NCBI GenBank assembly: GCA_905221605.1
Contig: CAJNDS010002636.1
Span: 1-32,500, forward strand
Reading direction: 5' to 3'
Length of the DNA: 32,500 nt
Source of the DNA: Symbiodinium natans
Lineage: Eukaryota > Sar > Dinophyceae > Suessiales > Symbiodiniaceae
The notes under the pieces were generated by a model. That model was given only the letters and a program-made list of their open reading frames with translations. It was not told where the DNA came from and ran no database searches. Made by a program: the position numbers and the translations under genes. This document shows, one piece after another, positions 11,401 to 19,609 of the stretch (within the stretch, counting starts at the first letter, position 1; the number at the start of each line of letters is the position of its first letter).

Positions 11401-14400
11401 GTGATATAGGCCATGAAGATCTGCAAAGTGATTCAGGGAAGGCTTTGGGTTTAGGGTTTAGGGTTTAGGGCTTTAGGGCGCTTTAGGGGTTGGGGGGTTT
11501 AGGCTTTAGGGTGTTAGGCTTTGTTGTGGCTTCTTGTGGTCCTAGGTCGTGGTTTAAATTTTAAAGTTGGGCTGTTTAGGGCATCCGAAATAATTTCTGG
11601 CAACTCTGATCTACTGTTAGAACCCGGTTCAGGGTTTCTGGTCCAAGGGTCTAGAGTTTAGGGCCTAAACTCTAAACCCTACACTCTGAACCCTTAAGTT
11701 TGGAGTTCAGAGCTCCTATACTGAACTTGGAACCCCAGCAAACATAATAATTTTTGCTGTTTCTTCGGAATTAGAGTACCCCAAAAATTGGAAAGTATTC
11801 CCAAGCACCCCTAAGGTTCAGGGATTTGGGTTGACGGTGGGCCCTAGGGAAATCACCACGGCCTGCAGCGCCACGGTGACAACCACGATGTACTTCGTCT
11901 TCCACTCCGGGCCTTGGTTTAGGGTTTATAGGGTTTAGGCTTTAGGGTTACGTAAAAGGGCCCCGTAGTATCCCAGGAATACAAGGCGTTGGGGGCTTAG
12001 GGTTTACAAGGCACCACAGAGAAGTGAGAACAAAGCCCACGGTGCTGGGAGAGGGACATGATCCTCTGCCCTATGGACCCATGTGTATATATAGTATCTA
12101 TCTACTTGGACCCTAAAGCTATTATTTAGGAACCCCTTTCAGGCCCAAGTATATACTATACGGGGGTTTACGAAAACAAGGGACCCCTAACATAGGCCCC
12201 CAAATAGTACCCAATAAGGTACCCCATGAAATTATCCTATATAGGTACACGCATATACCCTAAACTCGAAATCCTAAATCCTAAATCCTGAACCCTAGGC
12301 CCTAATATAGGCACATGGATCCCTAAATGTTGTCCGGGGAGCCTCCTGTTCTCGCCGCAAGTAGCAGAAAACTCCGCAAACCGCCCCACACCCTAATACC
12401 AATGGAGCTTGAGGGTTCAGGCTTTAGGGCTCAGGGTTCTCGCATAAACTTCAATAAAGTGAGGGGGCTGTCGGAGTAAATCACTTCACGGGGCGTAGGA
12501 AAGAGCAAACCCTGAACCCTGAACCCTAAAACCTGAACCCTGAACCCTGAATCCTAAACCCTGAACCCTAAACCCTAAACCCGAACCCCCCCCCCCAAAG
12601 CCCTACAGAAAACCCACCAGTTTCCTCACCCGAGGGGCCCATCAGCGCTTTGATCTCCTCAGTGAGAGAGGAATGACCCCAAAACCCCAAACCCCAAAAC
12701 TCTAATCCCCGAAACCCCTAAATCCCTCAACCCTACATCCCTAGAACCCTAGCCCTAAACCCTAGACCCCTCAACCCCAAAACCCCCAAAACCCCCACAC
12801 CCTCGTAGCTTCGACCACAAACCCCTCAAAAAGGAATTGAAACCCTAAACCCTAAACCCGCCTAACCCTATCGCAGCCTGCGCTGGTTCAGGCTTTTGGG
12901 TTGAGGGCTGAATTAGGCGCTGGGTTTAGGGGTTTAGGGGGTTTCGGGGGTTTCGTAGAGGCTTTGCGGTTTAGGGCCTGGGGTTCAGGGGTTTATAGGG
13001 TTTGGACTTTAATCTTCCCGCAAATGTGCCGGCCGTCGACAGCACCATGGGAGGATTCCCTAAACCCGGAAAGCCCCGCCAAAAAAACCACAAAACCCTA
13101 AACACTAGACACCCTAAAAAACCCCAAAACCCTATGCCTTAAACCGTAAACCCTAAAAGGCGGCATGGGGGAAGCGCATTTTCGTTGCTCCTGGACTGAG
13201 GGATGAAATTCTAGGGTTTTTTTCATCATCAAACTCCGCAACTCCGCAGCCTACGGACGGAACTCTAACTAAGCCCAAAACCCCCGACAAAAAACCCGGA
13301 AAACAACGACCAAAGAAACAAAACGGGCAACCCCAAAACCCAAACCCTGTCCCCTATCCACACCCTAATTACCCGAAACACCCCACCCCAAACCCCAACC
13401 CTCCACCCCCCCCCCCCAACCCCCCCCCCCCCCCCCCCCCCCCCCCCAAAGCCCTAAACCCTAAACCCTAAACCCTAAAAGCCACAAAAGCAAAAGGACG
13501 ATTCGAGGAGGGCCGCCGGGTGCTTCTTCAAGATCTCCACCCGCCGCGTCGCATGGGGCTCCAAGTTGTCCGCGTAGAAGAAGTCTCGGTCCTCTGTAAG
13601 TTGAAGGGCTTGAGAGGGCTTAGGGGGTTTAGGGTTTAGGGTTTAGGGTTTAGGGTTTGGGGTTTAGGGTTTAGGGTTTGGGGTGTGGGGTTTAGGGTTT
13701 AGGGTTTAGGGTTTTGTGCTGCCCTTGTTGGGGGTTGGCGGGCTCCGGGGATTGGGTTTTTTTGGGTTTTTTGGGGGGGTCGGCAGGCTTGGGGGCTTGC
13801 ACGTGTAGGGTTGGTAAGGGTTTAGGGGTTGGAAGAAAAGATCACTTCCCCTAGTGTCAAAAACCCTCCTACCGCCTGAAAATCCACCTCTTGATTGAAG
13901 TCTTTTGGGAGGGTCGGGGGAGGTTTTCAGATTCGGGGGCTAAATCTAGCATTGTTTTGATTAGGCGGGGGTGGGTGGGCGGGTGGGTGAGTAGGTGGGT
14001 GGGTGTGAGGGCGGGCGGTGGATGGGTGGGTGGTGGGTGGGTGGGGGGGGGGGGGGGGGGGGTAGGGGTAGGGTAACTAAACTGCAGTCTTCGTGGGGGG
14101 AAGCCTGCTTGGACGTGTTAGGGATTCAACTTCTGGGCGGAGGGATCTTAGGGGGTCTCAAGGTTGAGGGTTCGGAGTCTTGCTAGCCGGTAACCGTACT
14201 ACAATACCCTTTGTTGGCGTTGGCTACTTGACAAGGGGACCTTGAACCAACAAAAAGGGGCAGAAGGGCACCACTGGGCTAGCAAGGAGTTAATCCTGCT
14301 TTTTGGTTGGAACAGTGCTCTGGCCATTGGTGGTTACTCCCTAGATACAAGTGTGCTGTTGTATTGGGGTTGGTTAGCAGCACAACCATACCCTAAGTGA

Positions 14401-14656
14401 AGAAGAAAAGCCACAACAAAAAGCTGTGAAAAAGAACACCTTTGAGCATCATAGTAAGCCTTTTTCAGTATACCCCCTTAGAACCAAAATACACATGCAA
14501 TCTTTAATCTGCAATGGGGTTCGTATCAACACACTGACACATAACGATAACAAGAATTCCCAGGCAAACATCAGCAACCCCCCCGAAACCGCTCTCTGAG
14601 GTCCGGGCCCCCTTGAAGGGCACAGTCCCCCATTCCGCTGACTTGTTGGTGCCCAT
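2379..14656 (-). CDS. DES1: Sphingolipid delta-4 desaturase (dihydroceramide desaturase, DES1-like), about 19 exons
   Basis: Membrane di-iron desaturase that puts the 4,5-trans double bond into dihydroceramide, expected in the ER. Joining exons 2-19 gives 321 codons including stop in one continuous phase; a candidate first exon would bring it to about 331 residues, against about 320 for animal DEGS1. In order: N-terminal FFYADNLEPHATRR, first histidine box HELAH, second box HMAHH followed by [37 protein letters not shown], third box HNEHHDFPN formed across an intron, and C-terminal DDSISPFSRVKR before a stop. By my reading 11 introns start with GC, about four with GT, one with GA, and one junction is ambiguous. 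Introns are packed with CCCTAAA/TTTAGGG arrays. The family call rests on these family-specific blocks in the right order and spacing. The first exon, two micro-exons and the exon 12/13 junction are the weak points. Confidence 0.92.
2456..2901. other. DES1 intron with microsatellites
   Basis: Contains CT-rich runs (2580-2645), a poly-T/poly-G run (2657-2680) and short TTTAGGG units; no other signal seen. Confidence 0.6.
2902..2939 (-). CDS. DES1: DES1 exon 18
   Basis: 38 nt, (E)YYDNLPQCPSWP, matching EYYDNLPHYNSW. GC donor, phase 1. Confidence 0.85.
3100..3480. repeat. Degenerate CCCTAAA array with CACCCTAAA variants
   Basis: About 380 bp moving from ACACCCTAA units to CCCTAAA, then CCCCTAAA and CCCCAAAA variants; the variants cluster in local blocks. 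Lies in the DES1 intron downstream of exon 17. Confidence 0.9.
3513..3577 (-). CDS. DES1: DES1 exon 17 (third histidine box)
   Basis: 65 nt, EHHDFPNIAWSSLPKVRELA then P and two bases. Completes HNEHHDFPN. GC donor. Confidence 0.92.
3586..3690. repeat. TTTAGGG/TTTGGGG/TTTCGGG array
   Basis: Begins nine bases right of DES1 exon 17, so in the sense direction it is CCCTAAA running up to the 3' splice site. Confidence 0.92.
4088..4147 (-). CDS. DES1: DES1 exon 16
   Basis: 20 codons, [20 protein letters not shown], the strongest family signature here. A CTCATCTCAG acceptor and a GC donor cut the third histidine box after HN. Confidence 0.93.
4415..4510 (-). CDS. DES1: DES1 exon 15
   Basis: 32 codons including [18 protein letters not shown], nearly the family consensus [12 protein letters not shown]. 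The donor appears to be GA (ACG then GAGCC). Confidence 0.9.
5189..5203 (-). CDS. DES1: DES1 possible extra micro-exon (GLFYP)
   Basis: Five codons between a GTCGAG acceptor and a GT donor, phase 0 on both sides. It could join TASW to VLYLLLSTFF in one hydrophobic stretch. Flanked by CCCTAAA left and TTTAGGG right like other exons. Without it the protein is also in phase and close to family length. Confidence 0.3.
5810..5857 (-). CDS. DES1: DES1 exon 14
   Basis: VCATFDYLILVTASWA, matching the VTFDILIYYFLG membrane segment. GC donor; the end may be one codon earlier (5813). Confidence 0.75.
5858..7180. other. Large DES1 intron 13
   Basis: 1.3 kb of mostly unique sequence (5990-6560) with an imperfect inverted repeat of GCTCATGATG (6338-6386), poly-C runs and the perfect palindrome at 6878. 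Long frames across it are poor in codon bias and match nothing I know; treated as intron. Confidence 0.55.
6878..6928. repeat. Perfect 51-bp palindrome
   Basis: 25-bp arms TAAACCCCAAACCCTGAAGC(ACGGA) around a single C; no mismatch. The outer half of each arm is telomere-like. Confidence 0.95.
7181..7213 (-). CDS. DES1: DES1 exon 13
   Basis: 33 nt, SWAEVVCNFAA, matching the YLEVINTVAQ segment. GC donor at this end or one codon earlier. Classic left CCCTAAA, right TTTAGGG flanks. Confidence 0.65.
7236..7323. repeat. TTTAGGG array
   Basis: About twelve units right of DES1 exon 13. Confidence 0.95.
7500..7583 (-). CDS. DES1: DES1 exon 12
   Basis: [20 protein letters not shown] then DLVPIDGW, matching the LFYAFRPLFINP block. 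The 3' end could be at the earlier GT after DL (about 7518), since the family has about five fewer residues here. Confidence 0.82.
8365..8379 (-). CDS. DES1: DES1 candidate micro-exon 11
   Basis: 15 nt, SGFGK, with a CTGCAG acceptor and a GC donor, in phase with exon 12. Confidence 0.5.
8386..8500. repeat. Degenerate TTTAGGG array
   Basis: Between the two candidate DES1 micro-exons. Confidence 0.85.
8553..8566 (-). CDS. DES1: DES1 candidate micro-exon 10
   Basis: 14 nt, (G)YVHQ. Together with the next micro-exon it restores the exact ten-residue spacing seen between the PTDFE and FIW blocks of DES1. CAGAG occurs at both sides of the following intron, so the cut point is ambiguous. The telomere-array polarity around it is the reverse of the usual one, which counts against it; exon 9 reading on to a later GC donor is the alternative. 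Confidence 0.4.
8610..8730. repeat. CCCTAAAA/CCCTAAA array
   Basis: An eight-base variant (AACCCTAA) dominates; left flank of DES1 exon 9. Confidence 0.9.
8794..8867 (-). CDS. DES1: DES1 exon 9 (second histidine box)
   Basis: 74 nt, [20 protein letters not shown] then TTLE. HMAHH is box 2 and DGIDTDVPT is a DES1 signature. GC donor, phase 1. Confidence 0.88.
9112..9128. repeat. Solo terminal repeat of a MITE family
   Basis: CTCGGAGGTTCATGGGT, identical to the left end of the element at 26000-26109; no matching right end seen nearby. Confidence 0.5.
9345..9393 (-). CDS. DES1: DES1 exon 8
   Basis: 49 nt, (G)MVANLPIVFPYCITF plus two bases, matching the GMFANLPIGIPYSISF block. GC donor. Confidence 0.85.
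9447..9546. mobile_element. Inverted-repeat element, about 100 bp
   Basis: Left arm CCCTACACCCCCTCTATA and right arm (reverse complement) CCCTACTGCCCCCCTCTATA, both followed by TACTAC-like sequence. A related end AGTAGTATAGAGGGGG occurs near 20838. In the DES1 intron between exons 7 and 8. Confidence 0.6.
9948..9983. repeat. Dispersed repeat fragment, copy A
   Basis: TAAAGGGGGCTTCTAAACCC then TACTAGTATGGTTAAA; matches 20318-20353 with a few changes. Confidence 0.6.
10051..10121 (-). CDS. DES1: DES1 exon 7 (first histidine box)
   Basis: 71 nt, LFLAIHELAHGLGAKSMTAN then KII. HELAH is the HxxxH iron-binding box 1. GT donor, phase 1. Confidence 0.88.
10538..10582 (-). CDS. DES1: DES1 exon 6
   Basis: 45 nt, FLVVVYVVGATANH plus two bases, a membrane segment ending in the conserved NHS. 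GT donor. CCCTAAA left, TTTAGGG right. Confidence 0.85.
10606..10690. repeat. TTTAGGG array with TTAAGGG variants
   Basis: Right flank of DES1 exon 6; a CCCTAAA array (10385-10500) containing a duplicated segment (ATTAACCCTTAACGCTTATA) forms the left flank. Confidence 0.9.
10721..10757. repeat. Short hairpin
   Basis: AGGGCCCTTCAAGGT and ACCTTGAAGGCCCT around an eight-base loop, one bulge. Confidence 0.8.
10967..11040. repeat. TTTAGGG then homogeneous TTTGGGG array
   Basis: Three TTTAGGG units followed by about eight TTTGGGG units, an abrupt switch of variant. Confidence 0.95.
11380..11420 (-). CDS. DES1: DES1 exon 5
   Basis: 41 nt, IFMAYITRNWSIC plus two bases. The phase-2 end joins exon 6 and keeps the exact family spacing to NHS. 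GC donor. Confidence 0.8.
11863..11912 (-). CDS. DES1: DES1 exon 4
   Basis: 50 nt giving (G)PEWKTKYIVVVTVALQ, the start of the first membrane hairpin. AAG acceptor and GC donor (CTGCAG then GCC). Confidence 0.8.
12630..12657 (-). CDS. DES1: DES1 exon 3
   Basis: 28 nt, EIKALMGPS plus one base, continuing the HPEIK motif across the intron. GT donor (G then GTGAGG). Confidence 0.8.
12658..13516. other. DES1 intron 2 with poly-C tract
   Basis: Degenerate CCCCAAA and TTTAGGG stretches and a C run interrupted by AA (13407-13447). No exon-like frame assigned. Confidence 0.6.
13517..13591 (-). CDS. DES1: DES1 exon 2
   Basis: 25 codons reading DRDFFYADNLEPHATRR then VEILKKHP, matching the DFEWVYTDQPH region of DES1. 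The acceptor is CAGAG before GAC (start could be 13593) and the donor is GC. CCCTAAA lies left and TTTAGGG right of the exon. Confidence 0.85.
13592..14623. other. Putative DES1 intron 1
   Basis: TTTAGGG array (13620-13715), GTGGGTGG-rich region (13965-14062) ending in a G run, then unique sequence to 14623. Confidence 0.45.
14624..14656 (-). CDS. DES1: DES1 candidate exon 1 (start codon)
   Basis: ATG followed by GTNKS, so the protein would begin MGTNKS, an N-myristoylation-type start like that of animal DEGS1. This frame has GC-rich third positions, as the certain exons do, while an overlapping frame does not. A GT donor follows the codon for Thr 11. The intron to exon 2 would be about 1 kb. 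The link to exon 2 is inference. Confidence 0.4.
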
Positions 14657-15049
14657 GGCTACGAGTTGCGCGACGCTCGAAATCAAGCCCGCACGCCGAC
14701 ACTCGGACTGCAACTGTGGCGTCGCCTGGGACACCGCCGCTGCGAGCCAGAGTTGCGGAGGATGGATCGGACTTTTTTCGGGGTCTGGGCAACAAAGCCC
14801 AGAAAGGGTTGATAGGGAATTCTTCTTAGAAGGCATATTGTAAGGGTTCTTATAAGGGTTATTGTAAGGGTTCTTATAATGGGTTCTTAAAAGGGAACCT
14901 TAGGGAAGCAAATGAGTTTCGCCAGTGGTGATGCCCCGAATCCCTCCCCGTCGTTTGAACTCCCCATGAGGCGACCCTAAAGGGTCCTACCAAAAACTCT
15001 CAAGACGCGTCGGCACCTTAGAGGGCACTTGATAAAAAAAAAAAAAACC
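14657..15049. other. Upstream region of DES1
   Basis: Possible 5' UTR or promoter of DES1. Holds a tandem pair of ATTGTAAGGGTTCTTATAA (14838-14883) and an A run (15035-15047). No TATA-like or other promoter element recognised. Confidence 0.4.
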
Positions 15050-15167
15050 TACTTGAAGGTTCGTGGGTAATTGTAAGCAAGGTCAAAAAGGCACCCTAAA
15101 TAGGGTTATTAGAGTATAGTTCCCATGCCTGCAACCCCACTTCTACTTACCCACGAACCTCCAAGTA
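15050..15167. mobile_element. MITE family copy 1 (GGTTCATGGGTA-type), 118 bp
   Basis: Ends TACTTGAAGGTTCGTGGGTA and, inverted, TACTTGGAGGTTCGTGGGTA: 20-bp terminal inverted repeats with one difference. Its right end overlaps the end of an exon-like frame and supplies GAG|GTTCG as a possible donor; the other end offers TTCAAG as acceptor. Confidence 0.75.
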
Positions 15168-15266
15168 CACGTGAGCCTCATCAACCCGATATCCTGCCGC
15201 CAGGAAACCGTCCACAAACAGGAAAACCTGGCTCCGACGGATCCGCGGCGCATCCTCCCCAGCGTA
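15159..15266 (-). other. Exon-like block of 36 codons, gene unknown
   Basis: Begins after a GCGCAG acceptor and reads YAGEDAPRIRRSQVFLFVDG then FLAAGYRVDEAHVYLE with no stop. It ends exactly where the terminal repeat of the MITE provides GT. If that intron is removed at the matching AG the next codon is TAG, so this could be a terminal exon. Family not recognised. Confidence 0.45.
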
Positions 15267-16425
15267 CTGCGCGTCGCCTAAAGCAATCACATGAATTTAA
15301 TTAAGGCAGGGTACTCTACAACGATCACATATGCACGACATAGTTATATGGGTACAGGCAAATATGTACGTGTGTACATATTGGGCGTATATCGGGCGCA
15401 TTTCAAGGGTACCGTCATATGCAAGCTGCTATAAGAGTATAGCAACCCGAAACTCCATAAACGCAGCGTTGAGAATCCGACAAACGCTCAACCCACTCTG
15501 AAAGCTTTGCGGCACCGCTATACGGTGGGGGGGGCTTATCCAACCGATTGGCACCTGCTCCCCCACCCCCTCCCTTCACCAGTCCGGATGTTGGAGTTTA
15601 GGGTTTAGGGTTTAGGGGTTATAGGGTTTGGGGTTTAGAGTTTAGGTTTAGGGTTTCGGGTTTAGTGTTTAGAGGTTGCATGGGTAGCCCGAGTCCGGGA
15701 AAACTTCTACATGCAGTCGATCGCTCTAGGGTTTAAATTTTCATGGTTTTAGTTTAGGGCCTTGGCAGGGATTAGGGTTTGTAGTAGGCCTACTTGGAAG
15801 TATCCCTTGTTGCTGTAGGATGCCTTCCATACCTGCGACTCCCTGCTCGGTAGGAAGGAACCCTAGACCTAAACCCTAAACCCTACACCCTACACCCTAC
15901 ACCCTAAACCCTAAACCCTAGACCCTAAACCCCAAACCCCCCCCCCCCCCGCCCCCCCCCCCCCCGCCCCCCCCCCCCCCCTGGTGCTGCTGCTGCTGCT
16001 GCTGCCACGTCTCAATGACTGTGCTGCTGCTGCTGCTGCTGCCACGTCTCAATGACTGTATACCTCTGTGGACTCAATGGCTGAGTGAGTTGGGTAAGTT
16101 CGAGGGAATCCCCGAGCCAAAGAGTGCTACTCCCTTGCACTCCCCCACATGCTTGACAGCCCGTACCAAGAGGATCTAGAGTCTAGAGGGGGGGGGGGGG
16201 GGGTTCGGGGGTGATAGGGTTTGGGGTATAGAGGATTGATAGGGCCGTTAGGGTTTTATAGGGCGAACTTCCAAGCTTCCGTCCAGGTACCCAGTAGCAC
16301 CAGGCCTGTCCTGGCACACTCCTCCCGGAACCTCGGCGCGCTTGTCTGTATGGCAGACTGGGGGGGCTTAGAGGGCTCAGAGTCTGCGAAGGAAGCTGAT
16401 CGTATGGACTTGGCGTGCTTGGTTT
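15267..16425. other. Unassigned region with telomere-type and simple repeats
   Basis: TTTAGGG stretch (15597-15670), CCCTAAA stretch (15860-15935), interrupted C run (15938-15980), GCT/TGC repeat (15983-16060) and a G run (16190-16203). A minus-strand stretch near 16287-16345 reads PRFREECARTGLVLLG with a GT donor and could be an exon; weak. Confidence 0.4.
15983..16060. repeat. Duplicated 38-bp unit with (TGC)n
   Basis: GTGCTGCTGCTGCTGCTG followed by CCACGTCTCAATGACTGT occurs twice in tandem. Confidence 0.85.
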
Positions 16426-16712
16426 CTTCACGAATTCCTTGCGATGCCTCGGCCCTCAGCTTTACAGGCGCCGGTCCACTGCCGCTCGGGCGCAGCCATG
16501 CCTCACCACTGGCAGCCCTGTGCTGCTCAATGACTCAAACAGCACTGGAGAAGACACCTGTGCGTCTGTGCACGTGCCTTGTCTGTACATACATCTAAGG
16601 GGGATTCGGGGCTGGGGAGTGGAAAAAGGCCCAAGAGACTGCGCTTCAAGCGGTCAGGGCTGCACAGTTGTGGCGCGGGAGCGCAGGGCCAAAGAAGGCA
16701 GGGCCTCTGATC

Positions 16713-17941
16713 TCAGTAGCCTGCCGATGGTGCTTTGACCTTCTTGGTCGGTCGTGGGAAGGTCTTGCGCACGCCGTTCTTGAAGATGACGGGCTTGTAC
16801 TCATCGGGCACGCTGCGGTGCATCACAGGGCTGTTCCTGTAACGCTCCACGTGTGCCTGGACTTAGAAGCGGACGTGAGCACCATCTACAGCATTCAATT
16901 CTCTCCCCAACCTCCCTGCGCTAAGCCCGAACGCTAACCTGGAAACCTAGGCTTAGCATGCAAGATGTTGAATATCGTTGCGCCTATACCCTTTAAAGGT
17001 ACTCTGCTTTGTTGTGTTTTCTTTTCTGCTTTGTTGGGGGGGGTGGGGGTCCGTGAGGAAGTACTAGCTGCTAGCATGTCCCCAGCCTTGAAGCCTTGGT
17101 GCGGGCCACTCCAGCTCACCTGGCAGACCTTGGCCGTTGGCAGGGGCCAGCCTGAGAAGCCATCGAAAGCCTGCCACAGCTCGTCGACGGCCGCGCCGTC
17201 CACCAGGTTCACGAAAGCGTAGCCAAGGTTGGCCTGGCGGTAGAAGTCGCAGGGCAGGTAAACGAAGTCGTAGCGCCCGGCAAAGCCATGCTCATCCAAG
17301 AGGGCCAGGAACATCTCACGGGAACAATTATTCGGGATATTTCGAAGCATCACAGTGGTACGCTCAGGAGTCGTGCTCTTGGCCGAATCCTTCTGTGCTC
17401 GTGTTCCCATCGCCACTGGAGCCTGTGGCAATGGCCCTGCCGCTACAGGTGCGCGGGGCGCGGCGGCTGCCTCGCGTGCCTTGGCACGTTCATCGCTGAA
17501 CCTCCCGGGTTCATAGGCCTCCTCTTCGGCAAAAGCTTCGGTCTTGGCTCTGCGCAACCGCCTGAAGCGCTGCATCAGACTTCGGCCATCATCCACATCG
17601 ATGAACGTGCTCCTCACAACCACATTGCATGGGCCCTCCTCTTCATCACACGCGTCAGCCGTACCACTGGAGCGCGGCGATGGGAGTTCAGAAGGGCAAG
17701 AGTCCTCGACAGTTTCGATGTCACTGTGCTCGGCTGCCACAGTACTTTCCACTTCGCTATGGGTGTCTGCGTGCTTCAGGAGCTCTGGGACAGCCAAGAC
17801 AGTCTGGGGAGTTGACAGGCAGGACATGGCAACGGAGGCTAGACAAGCGTTGATGGTCGCACTTCTTGACGACTTCAAGTCCTGATCCTGTGCTTGCTGG
17901 GAATGCATTGCATTGGGGCCGAAACGACAAGCGGCCGGCAT
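16713..17941 (-). CDS. Mei2-like C-terminal RRM protein, copy 1 (two exons)
   Basis: RNA-binding protein of the Mei2 family (Mei2-like C-terminal RRM, RRM_2 type), common in dinoflagellates; its RNA targets are unknown. Exon 1 17941-17087 (285 codons) and exon 2 16856-16713 (47 residues plus stop) give 332 residues. Residues 1-190 are low complexity, with an acidic stretch (DACDEEEG) and an Arg-rich segment. The RRM begins at TTVMLRNIPNN (about residue 195), includes GYAFVNL, and ends SWSGPHQGFK|AHVERYRNSPVM across the intron, followed by DEYKPVIFKNGVRKTFPRP. The intron has a GC donor (TTCAAG|GCTGGG) and a CAG acceptor; reading through it gives an unrelated tail. The start is the Met shared by both copies; the frame stays open further upstream to 18010, but that part is not shared and has an AG acceptor (CCTAG, near 17969) that could serve cis or spliced-leader splicing. 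Confidence 0.92.
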
Positions 17942-18318
17942 GGCATTGTCGGCAAGGCACCGTGACCTAGGCACATGCGCAAGTGATACTTGAGAGCCGT
18001 TTTGCTTCACGAATTCCTTGCGATGCCTCGGCCCTCAGCTTTACAGGCGCCGGTCCACTGCCGCTCGGGCGCAGCCATGCCTCACCACGCCTCACTCACT
18101 GGCAGCCCTGTGCTGCTCAATGACTCAAACAGCACTGGAGAAGACACCTGTGCGTCTGTGCACGTGCCTTGTCTGTACATACATCTAAGGGGGATTCGGG
18201 GCTGGGGAGTGGAAAAAGGCCCAAGAGCCCAAGAGACTGCGCTTCAAGCGGTCAGGGCTGCACAGTTGTGGCGCGGGAGCGCAGGGCCGGAGAAGGCAGG
18301 GCCTCTGATCTCAGAATC

Positions 18319-19546
18319 TCAGTAGCCTGCCGTTGGTGCTTTGACCTTCTTGGTCGGTCGTGGGAAGCTCTTGCGCACACCGTTCTTGAAGATGACGGGC
18401 TTGTACTCATCGGGCACGCTGCGGTGCATCACAGGGCTGTTCCTGTAACGCTCCACGTGTGCCTGGACTTAGAAGCGGGCGTGAGCACCATCTACAGCAT
18501 TCAATTCTCTCCCCAACCTCCCTGCGCTAAGCCCGAACGCTAACCTGGAAACCTAGGCTTAGCATGCAAGATGTTGAATATCGTTGCGCCTATACCCTTT
18601 AAAGGTACTCTGCTTTGTTGTGTTTTCTTTTCTGCTTTGTTGGGGGGGGGGGGGTCCGTGAGGAAGTACTAGCTGCTAGCATGTCCCCAGCCTTGAAGCC
18701 TTGGTGCGGGCCACTCCAGCTCACCTGGCAAACCTTGGCCGTTGGCAGGGGCCAGCCTGAGAAGCCATCGAAAGCCTGCCACAGCTCGTCGACGGCGCGG
18801 CCGTCCACCAGGTTCACGAAAGCGTAGCCAAGGTTGGCCTGGCGGTAGAAGTCGCAGGGCAGGTAAACGAAGTCGTAGCGCCCGGCAAAGCCATGCTCAT
18901 CCAAGAGGGCCAGGAACATCTCACGGGAACAATTATTCGGGATATTTCGAAGCATCACAGTGGTACGCTCAGGAGTCGTGCTCTTGGCCGAATCCTTCTG
19001 TGCTCGTGTTCCCATCGCCACTGGAGCCTGTGGCAATGGCCCTGCCGCTACAGGTGCGCGGGGCGCGGCGGCTGCCTCGCGTGCCTTGGCACGTTCATCG
19101 CTGAACCTCCCGGGTTCATAGGCCTCCTCTTCGGCAAAAGCTTCGGTCTTGGCTCTGCGCAACCGCCTGAAGCGCTGCATCAGACTTCGGCCATCATCCA
19201 CATCGATGAACGTGCTCCTCACAACCACATTGCATGGGCCCTCCTCTTCATCACACGCGTCAGCCGTACCACTGGAGCGCGGCGATGGGAGTTCAGAAGG
19301 GCAAGAGTCCTCGACAGTTTCGATGTCACTGTGCTCAGCTGCCACAGTACTTTCCACGTCGCTATGGGTGTCGCCGTGCTTCAGGAGCTCTGGGACAGTC
19401 AAGACAGTCTGGGGAGTTGACAGGCAGGACATGGCAACGGAGGCTAGACAAGCGTTGATGGTCGCACTTCTTGACGACTTCAAGTCCTGATCCTGTGCTT
19501 GCTGGGAATGCATTGCATTGGGGCCGAAACGACAAGCGGCCGGCAT
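18319..19546 (-). CDS. Mei2-like C-terminal RRM protein, copy 2 (two exons)
   Basis: Tandem paralogue of the copy at 16713-17941, transcribed first. Exon 1 19546-18692 and exon 2 18462-18319 again give 332 residues with the same GC donor and CAG acceptor. I count six replacements against copy 1 (for example Gly for Ala in the KHxDTHS stretch, Arg for Ala in VDGxAVDE, Ser for Thr in VRKxFP) and no coding indel. Three short tandem duplications distinguish its 3' flank. The frame runs upstream to an ATG at 19582, but a CTTCCTCAG acceptor at about 19560 suggests that stretch is intron or leader. Confidence 0.92.
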
Positions 19547-19609
19547 GGCGTTTTCGACTCTGAGGAAGTGGTGCGCTTGCAACGCAGGGTATGAAGCACC
19601 CTGATTCAG

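Larger units (their letters stand above)
16426..19553. repeat. Tandem duplication carrying two Mei2-like genes
   Basis: Unit 1 is about 16426-17950 and unit 2 about 18005-19553, period about 1.6 kb, nearly identical across exons, intron and 3' flank, separated by about 55 bp of unshared sequence. Confidence 0.95.

Noticed and set aside
14504-14836. 110-codon minus-strand frame as a complete gene
   Set aside because: No family resemblance outside MGTNKS; better explained as DES1 leader plus first exon.
16934-17086. Mei2 frame continuing past GFK to a stop at 16934
   Set aside because: The tail (AGDMLAAST...) differs between copies by frameshift in a G run, while the family C-terminus is found in the exon at 16856-16713.
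16965-17885. Several plus-strand open frames of 70-175 codons across the Mei2 copies
   Set aside because: They are antisense shadows of the GC-rich Mei2-like exons and repeat in both copies only because the DNA is duplicated.
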